Positions 26,876-35,903 of a DNA stretch of 46,306 nt are shown piece by piece (position 1 is the first letter of the stretch; each line of letters starts with the position of its first letter). Position numbers and translations under genes: made by a program. Under the pieces are notes generated by a model that ran no database searches, was not told where the DNA came from, and was given only the letters and a program-made list of their open reading frames with translations. This DNA comes from Rhodospirillales bacterium (GTDB lineage Bacteria; Pseudomonadota; Alphaproteobacteria; Rhodospirillales; UBA2165), in assembly GCA_028345065.1 (NCBI GenBank), contig JAOMCN010000013.1, forward strand, positions 1 through 46,306. Reading direction: 5' to 3'.

Positions 26876-26905
26876 ACCGGATGAAAAATTTTACGAAGTT
26901 TAAAA

Positions 26906-27403
26906 TTAATAGAAAAAGTCAAAAATTGGTAAAAATAATGGTTCCGTAAAACCTTTAGGGAGAGTCTTTTGGAGTGCGATTTCAAAAAAGAGAAATGTAA
27001 TAACTGGTGTTGATAAAGCAAATGCACTAGTCAATCCCCACGAATGCCCCCCCATAAAACGCAAATAAAAAATCAGAAATATTGGAATTGCCCCGTAAGC
27101 ACCAACAATATGAAACAATCCTATGAACACAGTAATTGCAACAGCATTCAAGAGGAATAATTTTAGAGATCTCCGGTCCATAAATGGGCTGTCTGATTGA
27201 GATTCAGGGGTAACGTGTTTAGCCCAGCGAAAAATGATAGCAACGCAGCTACAAAGCATTCCAGCGGCTAACCAAAATGGCCAGGCACCACCGCCTGGCC
27301 CCTCTCCAGCAATCCATCCAATCGGCAGTTCTGCGCTTTTCCACATCAGATAAATGGAGAAGATACCCATAACAAGCCCCATGACAAGTTCTGCCATGCG
27401 CAT
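26906..27403 (-). CDS. tctB: Tripartite tricarboxylate transporter, small membrane subunit TctB
   Basis: A 165-residue membrane protein with four predicted membrane helices (around residues 5-22, 38-60, 80-105 and 115-150), the usual TctB layout. Sequence conservation in this family is low, so the call rests on length, topology and its position between tctC and tctA. A strong ribosome binding site (AAGGAGGGGG) precedes the ATG at 27403. Confidence 0.85.
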   Translation of the reverse strand: MRMAELVMGLVMGIFSIYLMWKSAELPIGWIAGEGPGGGAWPFWLAAGMLCSCVAIIFRWAKHVTPESQSDSPFMDRRSLKLFLLNAVAITVFIGLFHIVGAYGAIPIFLIFYLRFMGGHSWGLTSAFALSTPVITFLFFEIALQKTLPKGFTEPLFLPIFDFFY

Positions 27404-27457
27404 AAAGGCACCCCCTCCTTTTTATCCTTACCTAATCTTCAAATAAAAGCACTACTG

Positions 27458-28444
27458 CTACTTAAGGGCACCCATTTTTTGTAATATCGCTTTTTGGACA
27501 GCTTTTTCCCTCATCCAGTAGCTCATCAGAGCGTCACCGGTAAGAAACCCGCCTTGAAGGCTCTTTTTCTTCATGTATCCTTGCCATGCGCTGGAATCAA
27601 AAATCTTCTTGAAAAGTCCCTGGTAATAGCTTTTCGCTCCTGCACTCATTCCGGGCGCACCAACAACAGTTCTCTGCATAAAGTAGACAAAATCTTTACC
27701 CAACTCTTTAAATGTTGGCGCATCTTTGAACAATGGTAGTCGTTTTGGCGTGAACGCACCTAGGGGTACAGTCTTACCAGCCTGATAGAAACCAAGCTGT
27801 TCGGACGGATTGTTAACCGTCGAGTTGGCATTATTACCCGCGAGTTCTTTGGCAACACGCCCTCCACCCTTGTAAGGAACGTACTTCATATTAAGACCAT
27901 AGGCCTTATTCAAAAAGTCTGTCAGAATGTTGTCCTCAGAATTTTTTCCAGTCCCTGCCATGATCCATTTATTACCGGCAGCTTTCGCGGCTTTGACAAA
28001 TTCATCAACATTCTTAATACCCGAATCTTTATTTACCCACAGAAGGAAGGTGTCTTCTGCCATACGACCGACTGGGGTAAATTTGGAAATATCAACACCA
28101 AGCCCAGGCTGGCGCAAAGGCGTGGTGTAGAAGCTATTTAAAGTAAACATGATGGTGTGATCGGGATCCTTAGCATTCTTGACATAAACTAAAGCCTCCG
28201 CGCCTGAACCGCCCGGCTTATTAATTGGCGTGTATGGTTTTGAAGACATTTTGTTCTTTGCAATGATGCTTTGTATAAAACGTACTGCCTTATCTGCACC
28301 ACCACCTTTACCGGCCATCACGATGAATTCGACTGGTTTTTTAGGCTCCCATGCAATAGCAGAATTGAATGTAAACAAAGAAAAACCAAAACAAAGACTG
28401 AGAACTAAACCCAGACTTAATACCCCAGTACTTACTTTTTTCAT
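27458..28444 (-). CDS. tctC: Tripartite tricarboxylate transporter, periplasmic substrate-binding protein TctC
   Basis: A 328-residue exported binding protein. The N-terminus (MKKVSTG... followed by a hydrophobic stretch) ends in AIAWEPKKP, a typical signal peptidase I cleavage region, so it lies in the periplasm. The mature part has the TctC/Bug motifs: PVEFIVMAGKGGGADKAVRFI, INKPGGSGAEALVYV, and KYVPYKGGGRVAKELAGN. The Bug family binds carboxylates such as citrate, tartrate or aromatic acids with high affinity. It is the first gene of the tct operon. The ligand is not evident from sequence; oxalate or a related acid is suggested by the adjacent oxc-frc cluster. Confidence 0.92.
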   Translation of the reverse strand: MKKVSTGVLSLGLVLSLCFGFSLFTFNSAIAWEPKKPVEFIVMAGKGGGADKAVRFIQSIIAKNKMSSKPYTPINKPGGSGAEALVYVKNAKDPDHTIMFTLNSFYTTPLRQPGLGVDISKFTPVGRMAEDTFLLWVNKDSGIKNVDEFVKAAKAAGNKWIMAGTGKNSEDNILTDFLNKAYGLNMKYVPYKGGGRVAKELAGNNANSTVNNPSEQLGFYQAGKTVPLGAFTPKRLPLFKDAPTFKELGKDFVYFMQRTVVGAPGMSAGAKSYYQGLFKKIFDSSAWQGYMKKKSLQGGFLTGDALMSYWMREKAVQKAILQKMGALK

Positions 28445-28543
28445 AAATATCTCCCTGGTAAAATACGTTTAAATCATTATTCCAATTGTTCCTAAATTCA
28501 GAATAAGAATTTTATTGTCACCCACATTTCGCTAAAGCCCTTT

Positions 28544-28555
28544 ACTGGAACCAGT
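28544..28555. promoter_or_regulatory. Small inverted repeat upstream of tctC (ACTGG-AA-CCAGT)
   Basis: A perfect five-base-arm inverted repeat about 100 bp upstream of the tctC ATG. Position is suitable for an operator, but arms this short occur by chance many times in a window of this size. Confidence 0.25.
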
Positions 28556-28606
28556 CTAACTCAGACTACTAAACCCTTCCAAAACAAAATAGTCATCGAA
28601 TATTTA

Positions 28607-28618
28607 GTAACCGGTTAC
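28607..28618. promoter_or_regulatory. 12-bp perfect palindrome upstream of tctC (GTAACCGGTTAC)
   Basis: A 12-base palindrome with a central CG in the 283-bp gap before tctC. The form resembles operators of LacI-family regulators; no LacI-type gene is in the window, and a chance origin is possible. Confidence 0.3.
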
Positions 28619-28727
28619 CCAAAAAGGAAAAGTACCCGTAATGGCTTTCCAACATTATAATTTTTTGTAACAAATTGTCTAAACAAACTTCAAATTAGTA
28701 AATTTGTGACAAAGATTGACAAACTAA

Positions 28728-29138
28728 TTACACGTTTTGATTTTGACTAAGCCAATTCTGGTCTAGGGGAATACTCGGTCCAATCCACATCACGTTTGTT
28801 GTGTGATCCTCGTATCCATTCCCTGTATTGGGGTGCAACAGTATATGAAGATCCCCCCGGTTCAAGGCTAAGAAAGGCACGAGTTGGTTGAACATGTTGG
28901 TCGGAAAAGAAACTTGGAAATGTGATGTTGGGTGTGGTCCCTGGGGAGCCATGTCACGCCATCGACCTACGTCAATAGAACCATTGAAACGCCGTTCCAT
29001 CTCCCTCCTAAGATAGCCAGCATATTGCTTCGTCCGGCCATCGTAGTACAGATGTACGTGATAACCCTCAATGTCCTCGGAAGTACGAAAAGAATTTTTA
29101 CCCAATAGTCTCATGTTCAAATTATCCGTACTATTCAT
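28728..29138 (-). CDS. DOPA 4,5-dioxygenase family protein
   Basis: A 136-residue member of the small DOPA 4,5-dioxygenase (aromatic ring-opening) family. The metal-ligand-type histidines are in IEGYHVHLYYD near residue 27, GPHPTSHFQVSFP near residue 68 and LLHPNTGNGYEDHTTNVMWIG near residue 105, matching the family pattern. Fungal homologues open DOPA-type catechols; bacterial members are poorly characterised. It follows pccB with a 14-bp gap on the same strand, so co-transcription is very likely, although no link to propionyl-CoA metabolism is known to me. Confidence 0.8.
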   Translation of the reverse strand: MNSTDNLNMRLLGKNSFRTSEDIEGYHVHLYYDGRTKQYAGYLRREMERRFNGSIDVGRWRDMAPQGPHPTSHFQVSFPTNMFNQLVPFLALNRGDLHILLHPNTGNGYEDHTTNVMWIGPSIPLDQNWLSQNQNV

Positions 29139-29152
29139 TTACAAAAAAACGG

Positions 29153-30685
29153 TCAGAGAGGGATATTGCCATGTTTCTTCCAAGGCAACTCCTGTTTCTT
29201 ATTCTTCAACATTCTAAGAGACCGAATAATACGCCACCGAGTATTATGGGGCATTATTACATCGTCTATATAGCCACGTGTACCAACATGAAAAGGATTT
29301 GAAAAACGTTGTTGATATTCTAACTCACGCTCCTTAATCTTTTCTTCGTCAATCAAGTCCTCTCGGAATATAATCTCCACTGCACCTTTAGCCCCCATCA
29401 CAGCAATTTCTGCGCTAGGCCAAGCATAATTGACATCTCCGCGAAGATGTTTAGATCCCATAACGATATAGGCACCACCGTAGGCCTTACGTGTAATAAT
29501 AGTAATTTTGGGAACTGTAGCTTCAGCAAAGGCGAAAAGAAGCTTAGCTCCATGTCGGATAAGACCACCATTCTCCTGCTGAGTGCCAGGAAGAAATCCA
29601 GGTACGTCGACTAACATAATTATAGGAATATTGAAACAATCGCAAAACCGGATAAATCGAGCTGCTTTGACAGAGGCGTTGATATCTAGGCATCCTGCCA
29701 GTACTGTCGGTTGATTCGCTACTATACCAACGGTTTCTCCGTCCATTCGGCCATAACCGATTATAATATTTTTTGCATAATCAGGCTGAAGTTCAAAAAA
29801 ATAATTTTCATCGACAACTTTAGAAATAAGTTCCATTACATCGTAAGATTCATTCTGGTCTTCCGGGATTAAAGTATCTAGTGAGGGCTCTTGTCGGTTT
29901 GCCTGATCATTTGTTGGGATCTCAGGTGACCGCTCTAAATTATTGGAAGGAATAAAATCGACAAAAACTCGCAACTGTTCTAAGGCGTCAACGTCCGTCT
30001 CAAAAGCCATGTCAGCTACGCCAGATTTTGTTGAATGGGTAATAGCGCCACCTAACTCCTCCTGAGTAACTTCTTCGTGAGTAACAGCCTTAACGACATC
30101 AGGTCCGGTTACAAACATATAAGACGTATCCTTGACCATAAATACGTAGTCTGTGGTAGCGGGTGAATAGACAGCGCCACCTGCGCAAGGCCCCATGACA
30201 ACCGAAATTTGGGGCACAACCCCTGACGCCATAACGTTTCTCTGAAAAACCTCTCCGTAACCAGCTAATGATGAAACACCCTCTTGTATCCGCGCTCCCC
30301 CTGAATCATTAAGGCCAATTATGGGAGCACCGACTTTAATCGCCTGATCCATAATTTTACAAATCTTCTCAGCATGGGTTTCCGATAAAGATCCTCCAAA
30401 GACTGTAAAATCCTGGCTGTATACAAATATTAGGCGTCCATTAATATTGCCGTGACCAACAACTACTCCATCTCCCGGAACAAAGTTTTTATCCATATTA
30501 AATTCTGTAGATCGATGTTCGACAAACATGTCCCATTCCTCAAAGGAATCGGGATCAAGCAACAAATCCAGTCTTTCACGAGCGGTCAATTTACCTCTAT
30601 CGTGTTGGGCTTTGACACGCGCTTTTCCCCCGCCCGCACGTGCTCGTGCGCGGCGCTCTTCGAGTTGTCGAATGATGTCATACAT
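29153..30685 (-). CDS. pccB: Propionyl-CoA carboxylase beta subunit
   Basis: A 510-residue carboxyltransferase subunit, the standard PccB length. The N-terminal domain has [19 protein letters not shown], the acyl-CoA-binding [11 protein letters not shown] segment and [12 protein letters not shown]; the C-terminal half has [29 protein letters not shown] and the typical end KKHGNIPL. It transfers carboxybiotin's CO2 to propionyl-CoA to give methylmalonyl-CoA. The partner PccA is encoded at 12007-14025, with the oxalate cluster and several other genes in between. It starts at the ATG at 30685. Confidence 0.95.
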   Translation of the reverse strand: MYDIIRQLEERRARARAGGGKARVKAQHDRGKLTARERLDLLLDPDSFEEWDMFVEHRSTEFNMDKNFVPGDGVVVGHGNINGRLIFVYSQDFTVFGGSLSETHAEKICKIMDQAIKVGAPIIGLNDSGGARIQEGVSSLAGYGEVFQRNVMASGVVPQISVVMGPCAGGAVYSPATTDYVFMVKDTSYMFVTGPDVVKAVTHEEVTQEELGGAITHSTKSGVADMAFETDVDALEQLRVFVDFIPSNNLERSPEIPTNDQANRQEPSLDTLIPEDQNESYDVMELISKVVDENYFFELQPDYAKNIIIGYGRMDGETVGIVANQPTVLAGCLDINASVKAARFIRFCDCFNIPIIMLVDVPGFLPGTQQENGGLIRHGAKLLFAFAEATVPKITIITRKAYGGAYIVMGSKHLRGDVNYAWPSAEIAVMGAKGAVEIIFREDLIDEEKIKERELEYQQRFSNPFHVGTRGYIDDVIMPHNTRWRIIRSLRMLKNKKQELPWKKHGNIPL

Positions 30686-30770
30686 TATGCATTAATATCA
30701 CGAGTTTAGGTTCAGATATTTGTAAATGACTATACTATTTCGATCCAGAAAGAATTTATCAAATACTATT

Positions 30771-31481
30771 TTATTGGAGGATTCTCAATAACCGGTAAGC
30801 TAGGCAAGTTTCTTTGCGTATCTGATCATGTCGGTCAGACACGTTTTTAAATTTTCCCCACCTTTCCATTTGGTAAACCTCTTCAAGAATACTGATATCA
30901 GAAGCCGTGTCAGGGGAAATTACATCTGCCTTTAAGGCCAATCCAACTATCAAAGAACCTGTTGCTGTTACAACAGAAGAAACAGCCGTCATTTCTAAAT
31001 CAGTCAACGTAGCTAATATATCTTCCATCGCACATAATGTTTCCTGAGATTGTGTAATTGGTGAGATACCATCTGTAACCCGAAAAGAGACGTTCAACTC
31101 TTCTTTTGCCCAATTAATTATTGGTTGCCATGTCTTTTCTTGACGATTTATTAGTTCTGGGGGTTCTTGGACCCGGTAGCAAAGTAGGTCCGTTGCACCA
31201 AACTGCAAGATTTTCCTGTTTACTTCCTCACGCTTGGGTCCTACCTCGTCAATCGAGGCGACTAATAACCGAAACAACGGCAGGGTTTGGATGTCAATTT
31301 CTATTTTTTGTCCTTCCCATTCCATCGCAACTGCCTCAATTAATGGCAAACATTCAGTAAATAACACCGTCACTGCTGGCGTTTTAAGAACATTTCCGTC
31401 GAGGGCAATGCCGTAACCCTCGTCGATAGAAATCACAGAGACATCTTTGTATAACCTTTTGGGTAATTTTTTTTCGGCCAT
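30771..31481 (-). CDS. ATP12-family F1-ATPase assembly chaperone
   Basis: A 236-residue protein with the ATP12 signature: KRLYKDVSVI and a GYGIALDGNVLKTPA segment at the N-terminus, AVAMEWEGQ in the middle and TLPLFRLLVASID. It helps fold or assemble the F1-ATPase alpha subunit, and is found in alphaproteobacteria and mitochondria. Located downstream of the pseudouridine synthase gene on the same strand with a 166-bp gap. It starts at the ATG at 31481. Confidence 0.9.
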   Translation of the reverse strand: MAEKKLPKRLYKDVSVISIDEGYGIALDGNVLKTPAVTVLFTECLPLIEAVAMEWEGQKIEIDIQTLPLFRLLVASIDEVGPKREEVNRKILQFGATDLLCYRVQEPPELINRQEKTWQPIINWAKEELNVSFRVTDGISPITQSQETLCAMEDILATLTDLEMTAVSSVVTATGSLIVGLALKADVISPDTASDISILEEVYQMERWGKFKNVSDRHDQIRKETCLAYRLLRILQ

Positions 31482-31647
31482 TATTAAATCACTATGCTGT
31501 CACGACAGAAATAAAGATTTACAGAGTTATTTTTTGAACCATTTCCAAGCGAGATTCTAGTTCTGGCACCATATTGTTACAAATTTGAACAATTGGGATT
31601 AGCCATTAGGAAAGGCAAACGGGTTTATACGCGGCAACAGTAATTCC

Positions 31648-32640
31648 TCAAATGCCGCCATCCCCTAAAAACAAATCACCCTTCTGGTGTTCATTAAATC
31701 CGAACATCTGCCATATCTCGAGCATGTGTTTAGGTAAGGGCGCCAATATCTCTAGAATGCCACCGCTAGGGTTAGGTATGCGGATTCCTTTTGCATGCAA
31801 TTGAAGTCGTCTCTTATTCTTTGGAATATTATTAAAGAATTCAGAACTGTGGCCGTACTTTCTATCCCCTAAAATGGGCGTGCCCAGTTCATTGCAGTGG
31901 ACCCTCAATTGATGTGTTCTTCCTGTGAGAGGTTCGAGAGACAACCAAGCAGCTTTACGTGCAGCGTTATCAATAACACGATACCTGGTAATTGCCGTCT
32001 TTCCTTCCCCATCGACAACCACCTTATCCCCGCCCAATCCCCGTTTCTTTACTAGTGGAAATTCCATAAGCCCAACAGTTGGTCGAGGCACTCCTAACAC
32101 TATCGCCCAATATACCTTGCGGGCTTTACGTGTACGAAAAGCATCGCTTAGGACGGCAGCTGATTTACGTTGCCGAGCTAGAATCAAAACACCTGAAGTA
32201 TCCTTATCTAGGCGATGCACAAGACGAGGCCGCTCATCAGCATCAAATGTCAGAAAATCAAGCATGCTATCTAAATTGTTTACTATCTTGCTGCCGCCCT
32301 GGACCGCAAGTCCAGCCGGCTTGTTGATTGCCAGAATGTCATTATCCATATGGATAATGCTCTCTTTCAAACCTTGGATATCATTTTTTGTGATGTTAGA
32401 TGATAAGTTTGCCTCAGTTGACTTTATGTTCCTCTGTACAATAGGTGGAACTCTTATTTTCTGGCCTTCACAAAGCCTGGCATTAGCCTTCACTCGACTT
32501 CTATTTATCCGAATCTGTCCCGTACGAAGTAATTTTTCTAAACGACCGTGTTTTAACTCTGGATAGTGTTGTTTAAACCAACGATCCACGCGCATTCCAA
32601 TTTCATCCTCAGTGACCGGGATTATTTCGACAGAACTCAT
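31648..32640 (-). CDS. Pseudouridine synthase, RluC/RluD family
   Basis: A 330-residue enzyme that isomerises uridines in 23S rRNA. Residues about 12-75 form an S4 RNA-binding domain (RVDRWFKQHYPELKHGRLEKLL), followed by the RluA-type catalytic domain with LVHRLDKDTSGVLILAR holding the catalytic aspartate and LTGRTHQLRVH further on. The closest functional assignment is RluC, which modifies positions 955, 2504 and 2580 in E. coli. Its ATG overlaps the crcB stop by four bases (ATGA), so the genes are coupled. A separate RluD assignment cannot be ruled out. Confidence 0.88.
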   Translation of the reverse strand: MSSVEIIPVTEDEIGMRVDRWFKQHYPELKHGRLEKLLRTGQIRINRSRVKANARLCEGQKIRVPPIVQRNIKSTEANLSSNITKNDIQGLKESIIHMDNDILAINKPAGLAVQGGSKIVNNLDSMLDFLTFDADERPRLVHRLDKDTSGVLILARQRKSAAVLSDAFRTRKARKVYWAIVLGVPRPTVGLMEFPLVKKRGLGGDKVVVDGEGKTAITRYRVIDNAARKAAWLSLEPLTGRTHQLRVHCNELGTPILGDRKYGHSSEFFNNIPKNKRRLQLHAKGIRIPNPSGGILEILAPLPKHMLEIWQMFGFNEHQKGDLFLGDGGI

Positions 32641-33017
32641 TGAAATAATTGTCTGAACAAAACCATCGCAAGAAAAAGTCCTCCTATTGAAACAGCGATA
32701 GATCCAAGTATATAAAGGCCTGCGGCAATCATTTCGTTCCTTTGCATAAGCACTACTACATCCATAGAGAAAGTAGAAAATGTGGTAAAGCTACCTAAAA
32801 CTCCGACAATTAGAAAAACATGCAATTCGTTGCTTATAGCCGAAAAATGTTTCAGGCTTTCCACTAACCCACCTAAAACAAACGAACCTATTAAATTCAC
32901 TATTAGAGTGCCATAGGGATAACCTGCCCCCAGTAGATGAGAAACAACCATCATAACAGCGTAACGCCCTACAGCGCCAATGGCACCACCAGCCGCAATA
33001 AATAGAACCAAATTCAT
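32637..33017 (-). CDS. crcB: Fluoride ion channel/exporter CrcB (Fluc)
   Basis: A 126-residue inner-membrane protein with four membrane helices, the Fluc length. The hallmark segments GGAIGAVGRYAV near the N-terminus, GTLIVNLIGSFVLG (pore asparagine), and GVLGSFTTFSTFSMD (the phenylalanine-box region) are present. It exports toxic fluoride as a dual-topology dimer. It lies between rarA and the pseudouridine synthase gene. No fluoride riboswitch-like sequence was found in the 73-bp upstream spacer. Confidence 0.94.
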   Translation of the reverse strand: MNLVLFIAAGGAIGAVGRYAVMMVVSHLLGAGYPYGTLIVNLIGSFVLGGLVESLKHFSAISNELHVFLIVGVLGSFTTFSTFSMDVVVLMQRNEMIAAGLYILGSIAVSIGGLFLAMVLFRQLFQ

Positions 33018-33090
33018 AAGTTCCTCAATGTTTTATATTAAAATTCTTTGATGACTCAGTTTAATCGGCAACCTAATCAACTTTACGCTG

Positions 33091-34389
33091 CTAGGGAATT
33101 TCAGGAGTAGATCGTTCCCTTAACTTTAACCAATAATCTAGTCGTTTCTTAATTTCCTTTTCAAACCCCCGTTCAGACGGTTCATAAAACTGACACCTAG
33201 ACATTTCATCCGGAAAATAATTTTGTCCCGAGAAAGCATCATCTACCCCGTGATCATAAACATAGCCATCGCCATAACCTAACCCTTTCATCATTAACGT
33301 AGGTGCGTTGAGGATATGTTTGGGAGGAAGGAGTGACCCAGATTCTTTTGCGGTACCACTAGCGTGCTCAAAAGCCTTATAAACCCTATTGGACTTTGGT
33401 GCAGTTGCCAAATATATAGTACACTGCGCGATAGCCAAGTTTCCTTCTGGTGACCCCACGCGCTCAAAGGCCTGCCATGCAGAAACCGCTTGAGATAGCG
33501 CAACTGGATCCGCCAAGCCTATATCCTCAGTCGCAAACCTAACCAAACGCCTCAGAATATAGTTTGGATCCTCCCCAACAGCTAGCATACGTGCTAGCCA
33601 ATAAAGTGCGGCATTGACATCCGACCCACGTAGGCTTTTATGGAGTGCACTGATCAAATTATAATGAGCGTCTTGAGATTTATCGTAGAGAGGCATCCGT
33701 CTTTGGAGCGCATCTGACATTTTTTCTATATCTAATTTATTTTTATCTCCAATATGAAATAATTCATCGACCATAGTAAGAAGGTAACGGCCATCTCCAT
33801 CAGCAACGTTTTTCAAGGCCTTTCTAGCATCAATCGTGACAGGGATTTCTCGCCCCGCTTCTCTTTCTGCACGAATAAGTAAATCTTCTAATGCAGACTC
33901 ATTCAGTCTTTTTAACACGAGCACCTGACATCGAGAGAGAAGCGCACTATTCAACTCAAAAGAAGGGTTCTCGGTAGTGGCACCAACTAAGATAACCGTT
34001 CCATCTTCGACATAGGGTAAAAACCCATCCTGTTGCGCGCGATTAAAACGATGGATTTCATCAACAAATAGGAGGGTTCCTTTACCAACATCACGCCGTT
34101 TTCTCGCATCATCAAACAATCTTCTAAGATCTGAAACTCCCGAAAATACGGCCGAAATCGACTCAAAATGCATGTCAGTGTTTTCGGCCAACAATCTTGC
34201 GATTGAAGTTTTACCAGTACCGGGCGGTCCCCAAAATATAATCGAAGATAGGCGATTTTCCTCCACCATTCGACGAAGCGGAGCACCGCTAGCTATCAAT
34301 TGTTCTTGCCCTACGACTTCATCAAGAGAACGGGGTCTGAGGCGATCAGCTAATGGTCTTGGAGCTAGAGATTGAAATAACGTAGTCAT
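33091..34389 (-). CDS. rarA: Replication-associated recombination protein RarA (MgsA)
   Basis: A 432-residue AAA+ ATPase related to clamp-loader subunits, acting at stalled replication forks. The Walker A motif is WGPPGTGKTSIARL near residue 50, Walker B is LLFVDEIHRFNRAQQD near residue 105, and sensor region GATTENPSFELNSALLSRC follows. The C-terminal tetramerisation domain carries the QNYFPDEM segment. The length is normal. Its ATG overlaps the Do-protease stop by four bases (ATGA), so the genes are coupled. Confidence 0.95.
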   Translation of the reverse strand: MTTLFQSLAPRPLADRLRPRSLDEVVGQEQLIASGAPLRRMVEENRLSSIIFWGPPGTGKTSIARLLAENTDMHFESISAVFSGVSDLRRLFDDARKRRDVGKGTLLFVDEIHRFNRAQQDGFLPYVEDGTVILVGATTENPSFELNSALLSRCQVLVLKRLNESALEDLLIRAEREAGREIPVTIDARKALKNVADGDGRYLLTMVDELFHIGDKNKLDIEKMSDALQRRMPLYDKSQDAHYNLISALHKSLRGSDVNAALYWLARMLAVGEDPNYILRRLVRFATEDIGLADPVALSQAVSAWQAFERVGSPEGNLAIAQCTIYLATAPKSNRVYKAFEHASGTAKESGSLLPPKHILNAPTLMMKGLGYGDGYVYDHGVDDAFSGQNYFPDEMSRCQFYEPSERGFEKEIKKRLDYWLKLRERSTPEIP

Positions 34390-35819
34390 CCAGGGATCAA
34401 CAACGACAAAATGTCATCCCCCCGTTTGATTAAAACCTTCCAACTATCCTTGGTATGAGCAACAAGTTTCTTCAACGTGGAGACTTTATCTATTTCATTG
34501 CCATTTAATTTTAGAACAATATCTCCAACCTTAAACCCTAATCGATTTGCAACTTTACCTCGTTGGCTCTCAAGAATAATAACGCCCGTTTGTTGAGATG
34601 TAATTCCGAGTTCATCCAGTAAAGCTGGCGATAAGTTGGCCACGGTTGCCCCTTGCAATGGATGAAGTCCCCTTAACTGGGTCCGGTTTGGTATAGGAAT
34701 ATATGGTGGTGCTTTAATTTGTAGTACAACTTGGCGAGTACTTCCCCGACGAATTAATTTTACCGGAACCCTTTCACCAATCGACTGTGTGGCTATTCGA
34801 AATTTTAACGCCTCTAGGTCATTTATCTCACGGCCATTCAATTCAATAATAATATCTCCTATTTGAATTCCCGCTTTATCAGCGGGCCCTTTAGGAAAAA
34901 TTTTTATTACCAAGACACCGGTTGGACGTTTCAAACCAATACTCGCCGCAATCTCAGCGTTTACCGCCTGTCCTTCAACTCCAGCCCACGGACGTACTAT
35001 ACGTCCTTTTGACGTCATCCCAGCCAAAACAGATCGAACCATATTGGAGGGTATGGCAAAACCAATACCGACAGACCCACCCCCCTTATTGGAATAAATT
35101 GCCGAATTTATGCCAACCAGTCGTCCGTCCATAGTGATTAGAGCTCCTCCTGAATTTCCAGGATTGATTGAAGCGTCTGTTTGAATGAAAAAATTTAAAT
35201 TATTTATACCCACTTGGGTCCTAGCCAAGGCCGATATAATTCCACTAGTTACCGTTTGTCCTAGACCAAAAGGATTTCCAATTGCTAAGACGATATCCCC
35301 CACTTCTAGGTCATCTGAATCACGAAACGGTAAAAATGGCAACTTCAGCGCACCAGGTTCAATTTTGAGAATAGCCAAATCCGTACGTTTATCGCTACCC
35401 ACGACCCTAGCATCAAATTCCCTACGATCTGCGAGAACCACCTTGATTTCATCAGCACCAGCAACCACATGATGGTTGGTAATGATAGTCCCATCTGACC
35501 TCACAATCACACCAGAGCCGAGTGAATTTTGAACTCTTTTTTGCCGGCGCGATCCCAATTGAGATCTGTTCCCGAAAAACTGTCTAAAGAATGGATCATC
35601 GAACAAGGGTGAGAAATTGCGGGTATTAACCATTCTATTTGTAGAGATGTTGACCACTGTCGGAGAGGCCCTCTTAACCAAAGGAGCGAATGATAGTTGA
35701 ATTTGGGAACCACTAGTCGGGGAAAGTTTATCATCAGATGCGGCGGGTTTTACCAAAATAAAAAGAATAAAAACGGCGGAGATAACCATTGAAACACTAT
35801 AATTTAGGTAAATTTTCAT
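34386..35819 (-). CDS. Periplasmic serine protease, Do/DegP-DegQ family
   Basis: A 477-residue exported trypsin-like protease with two PDZ domains. The N-terminal hydrophobic segment ending near KPAASDDK is a signal peptide. The catalytic triad is visible: histidine in TNHHVVAG, aspartate in RTDLAILKI and serine in INPGNSGGAL. PDZ1 covers roughly residues 270-365 (IQIGDIIIELNG) and PDZ2 roughly 390-475 (FKVGDIVLKLNG). It degrades or refolds misfolded envelope proteins. It is the first gene of a rarA-crcB-pseudouridine synthase run and starts just past the ribosomal-cluster terminator. Confidence 0.94.
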   Translation of the reverse strand: MKIYLNYSVSMVISAVFILFILVKPAASDDKLSPTSGSQIQLSFAPLVKRASPTVVNISTNRMVNTRNFSPLFDDPFFRQFFGNRSQLGSRRQKRVQNSLGSGVIVRSDGTIITNHHVVAGADEIKVVLADRREFDARVVGSDKRTDLAILKIEPGALKLPFLPFRDSDDLEVGDIVLAIGNPFGLGQTVTSGIISALARTQVGINNLNFFIQTDASINPGNSGGALITMDGRLVGINSAIYSNKGGGSVGIGFAIPSNMVRSVLAGMTSKGRIVRPWAGVEGQAVNAEIAASIGLKRPTGVLVIKIFPKGPADKAGIQIGDIIIELNGREINDLEALKFRIATQSIGERVPVKLIRRGSTRQVVLQIKAPPYIPIPNRTQLRGLHPLQGATVANLSPALLDELGITSQQTGVIILESQRGKVANRLGFKVGDIVLKLNGNEIDKVSTLKKLVAHTKDSWKVLIKRGDDILSLLIPG

Positions 35820-35842
35820 ATCTTAGTTATTGTACCACATAG

Positions 35843-35871
35843 CAAAAAGGGGTAGCCATGAAGCCACCCCT
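35843..35871 (-). terminator. Rho-independent terminator after rplQ
   Basis: On the minus strand the sequence AGGGGTGGC-TTCATG-GCTACCCCT forms a nine-pair stem (one G-U pair) with a six-base loop, followed directly by TTTTT. It lies 33 bp after the rplQ stop and before the Do-protease ATG, so it ends the ribosomal/rpoA transcript. Confidence 0.88.
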
Positions 35872-35903
35872 AATTAAGAATTTTGATTAAACTTTAATTA
35901 CAC

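Noticed and set aside
33018-33090. Fluoride riboswitch ahead of crcB
   Set aside because: The 73-bp spacer lacks the conserved riboswitch core, and crcB appears to be read within a longer operon.
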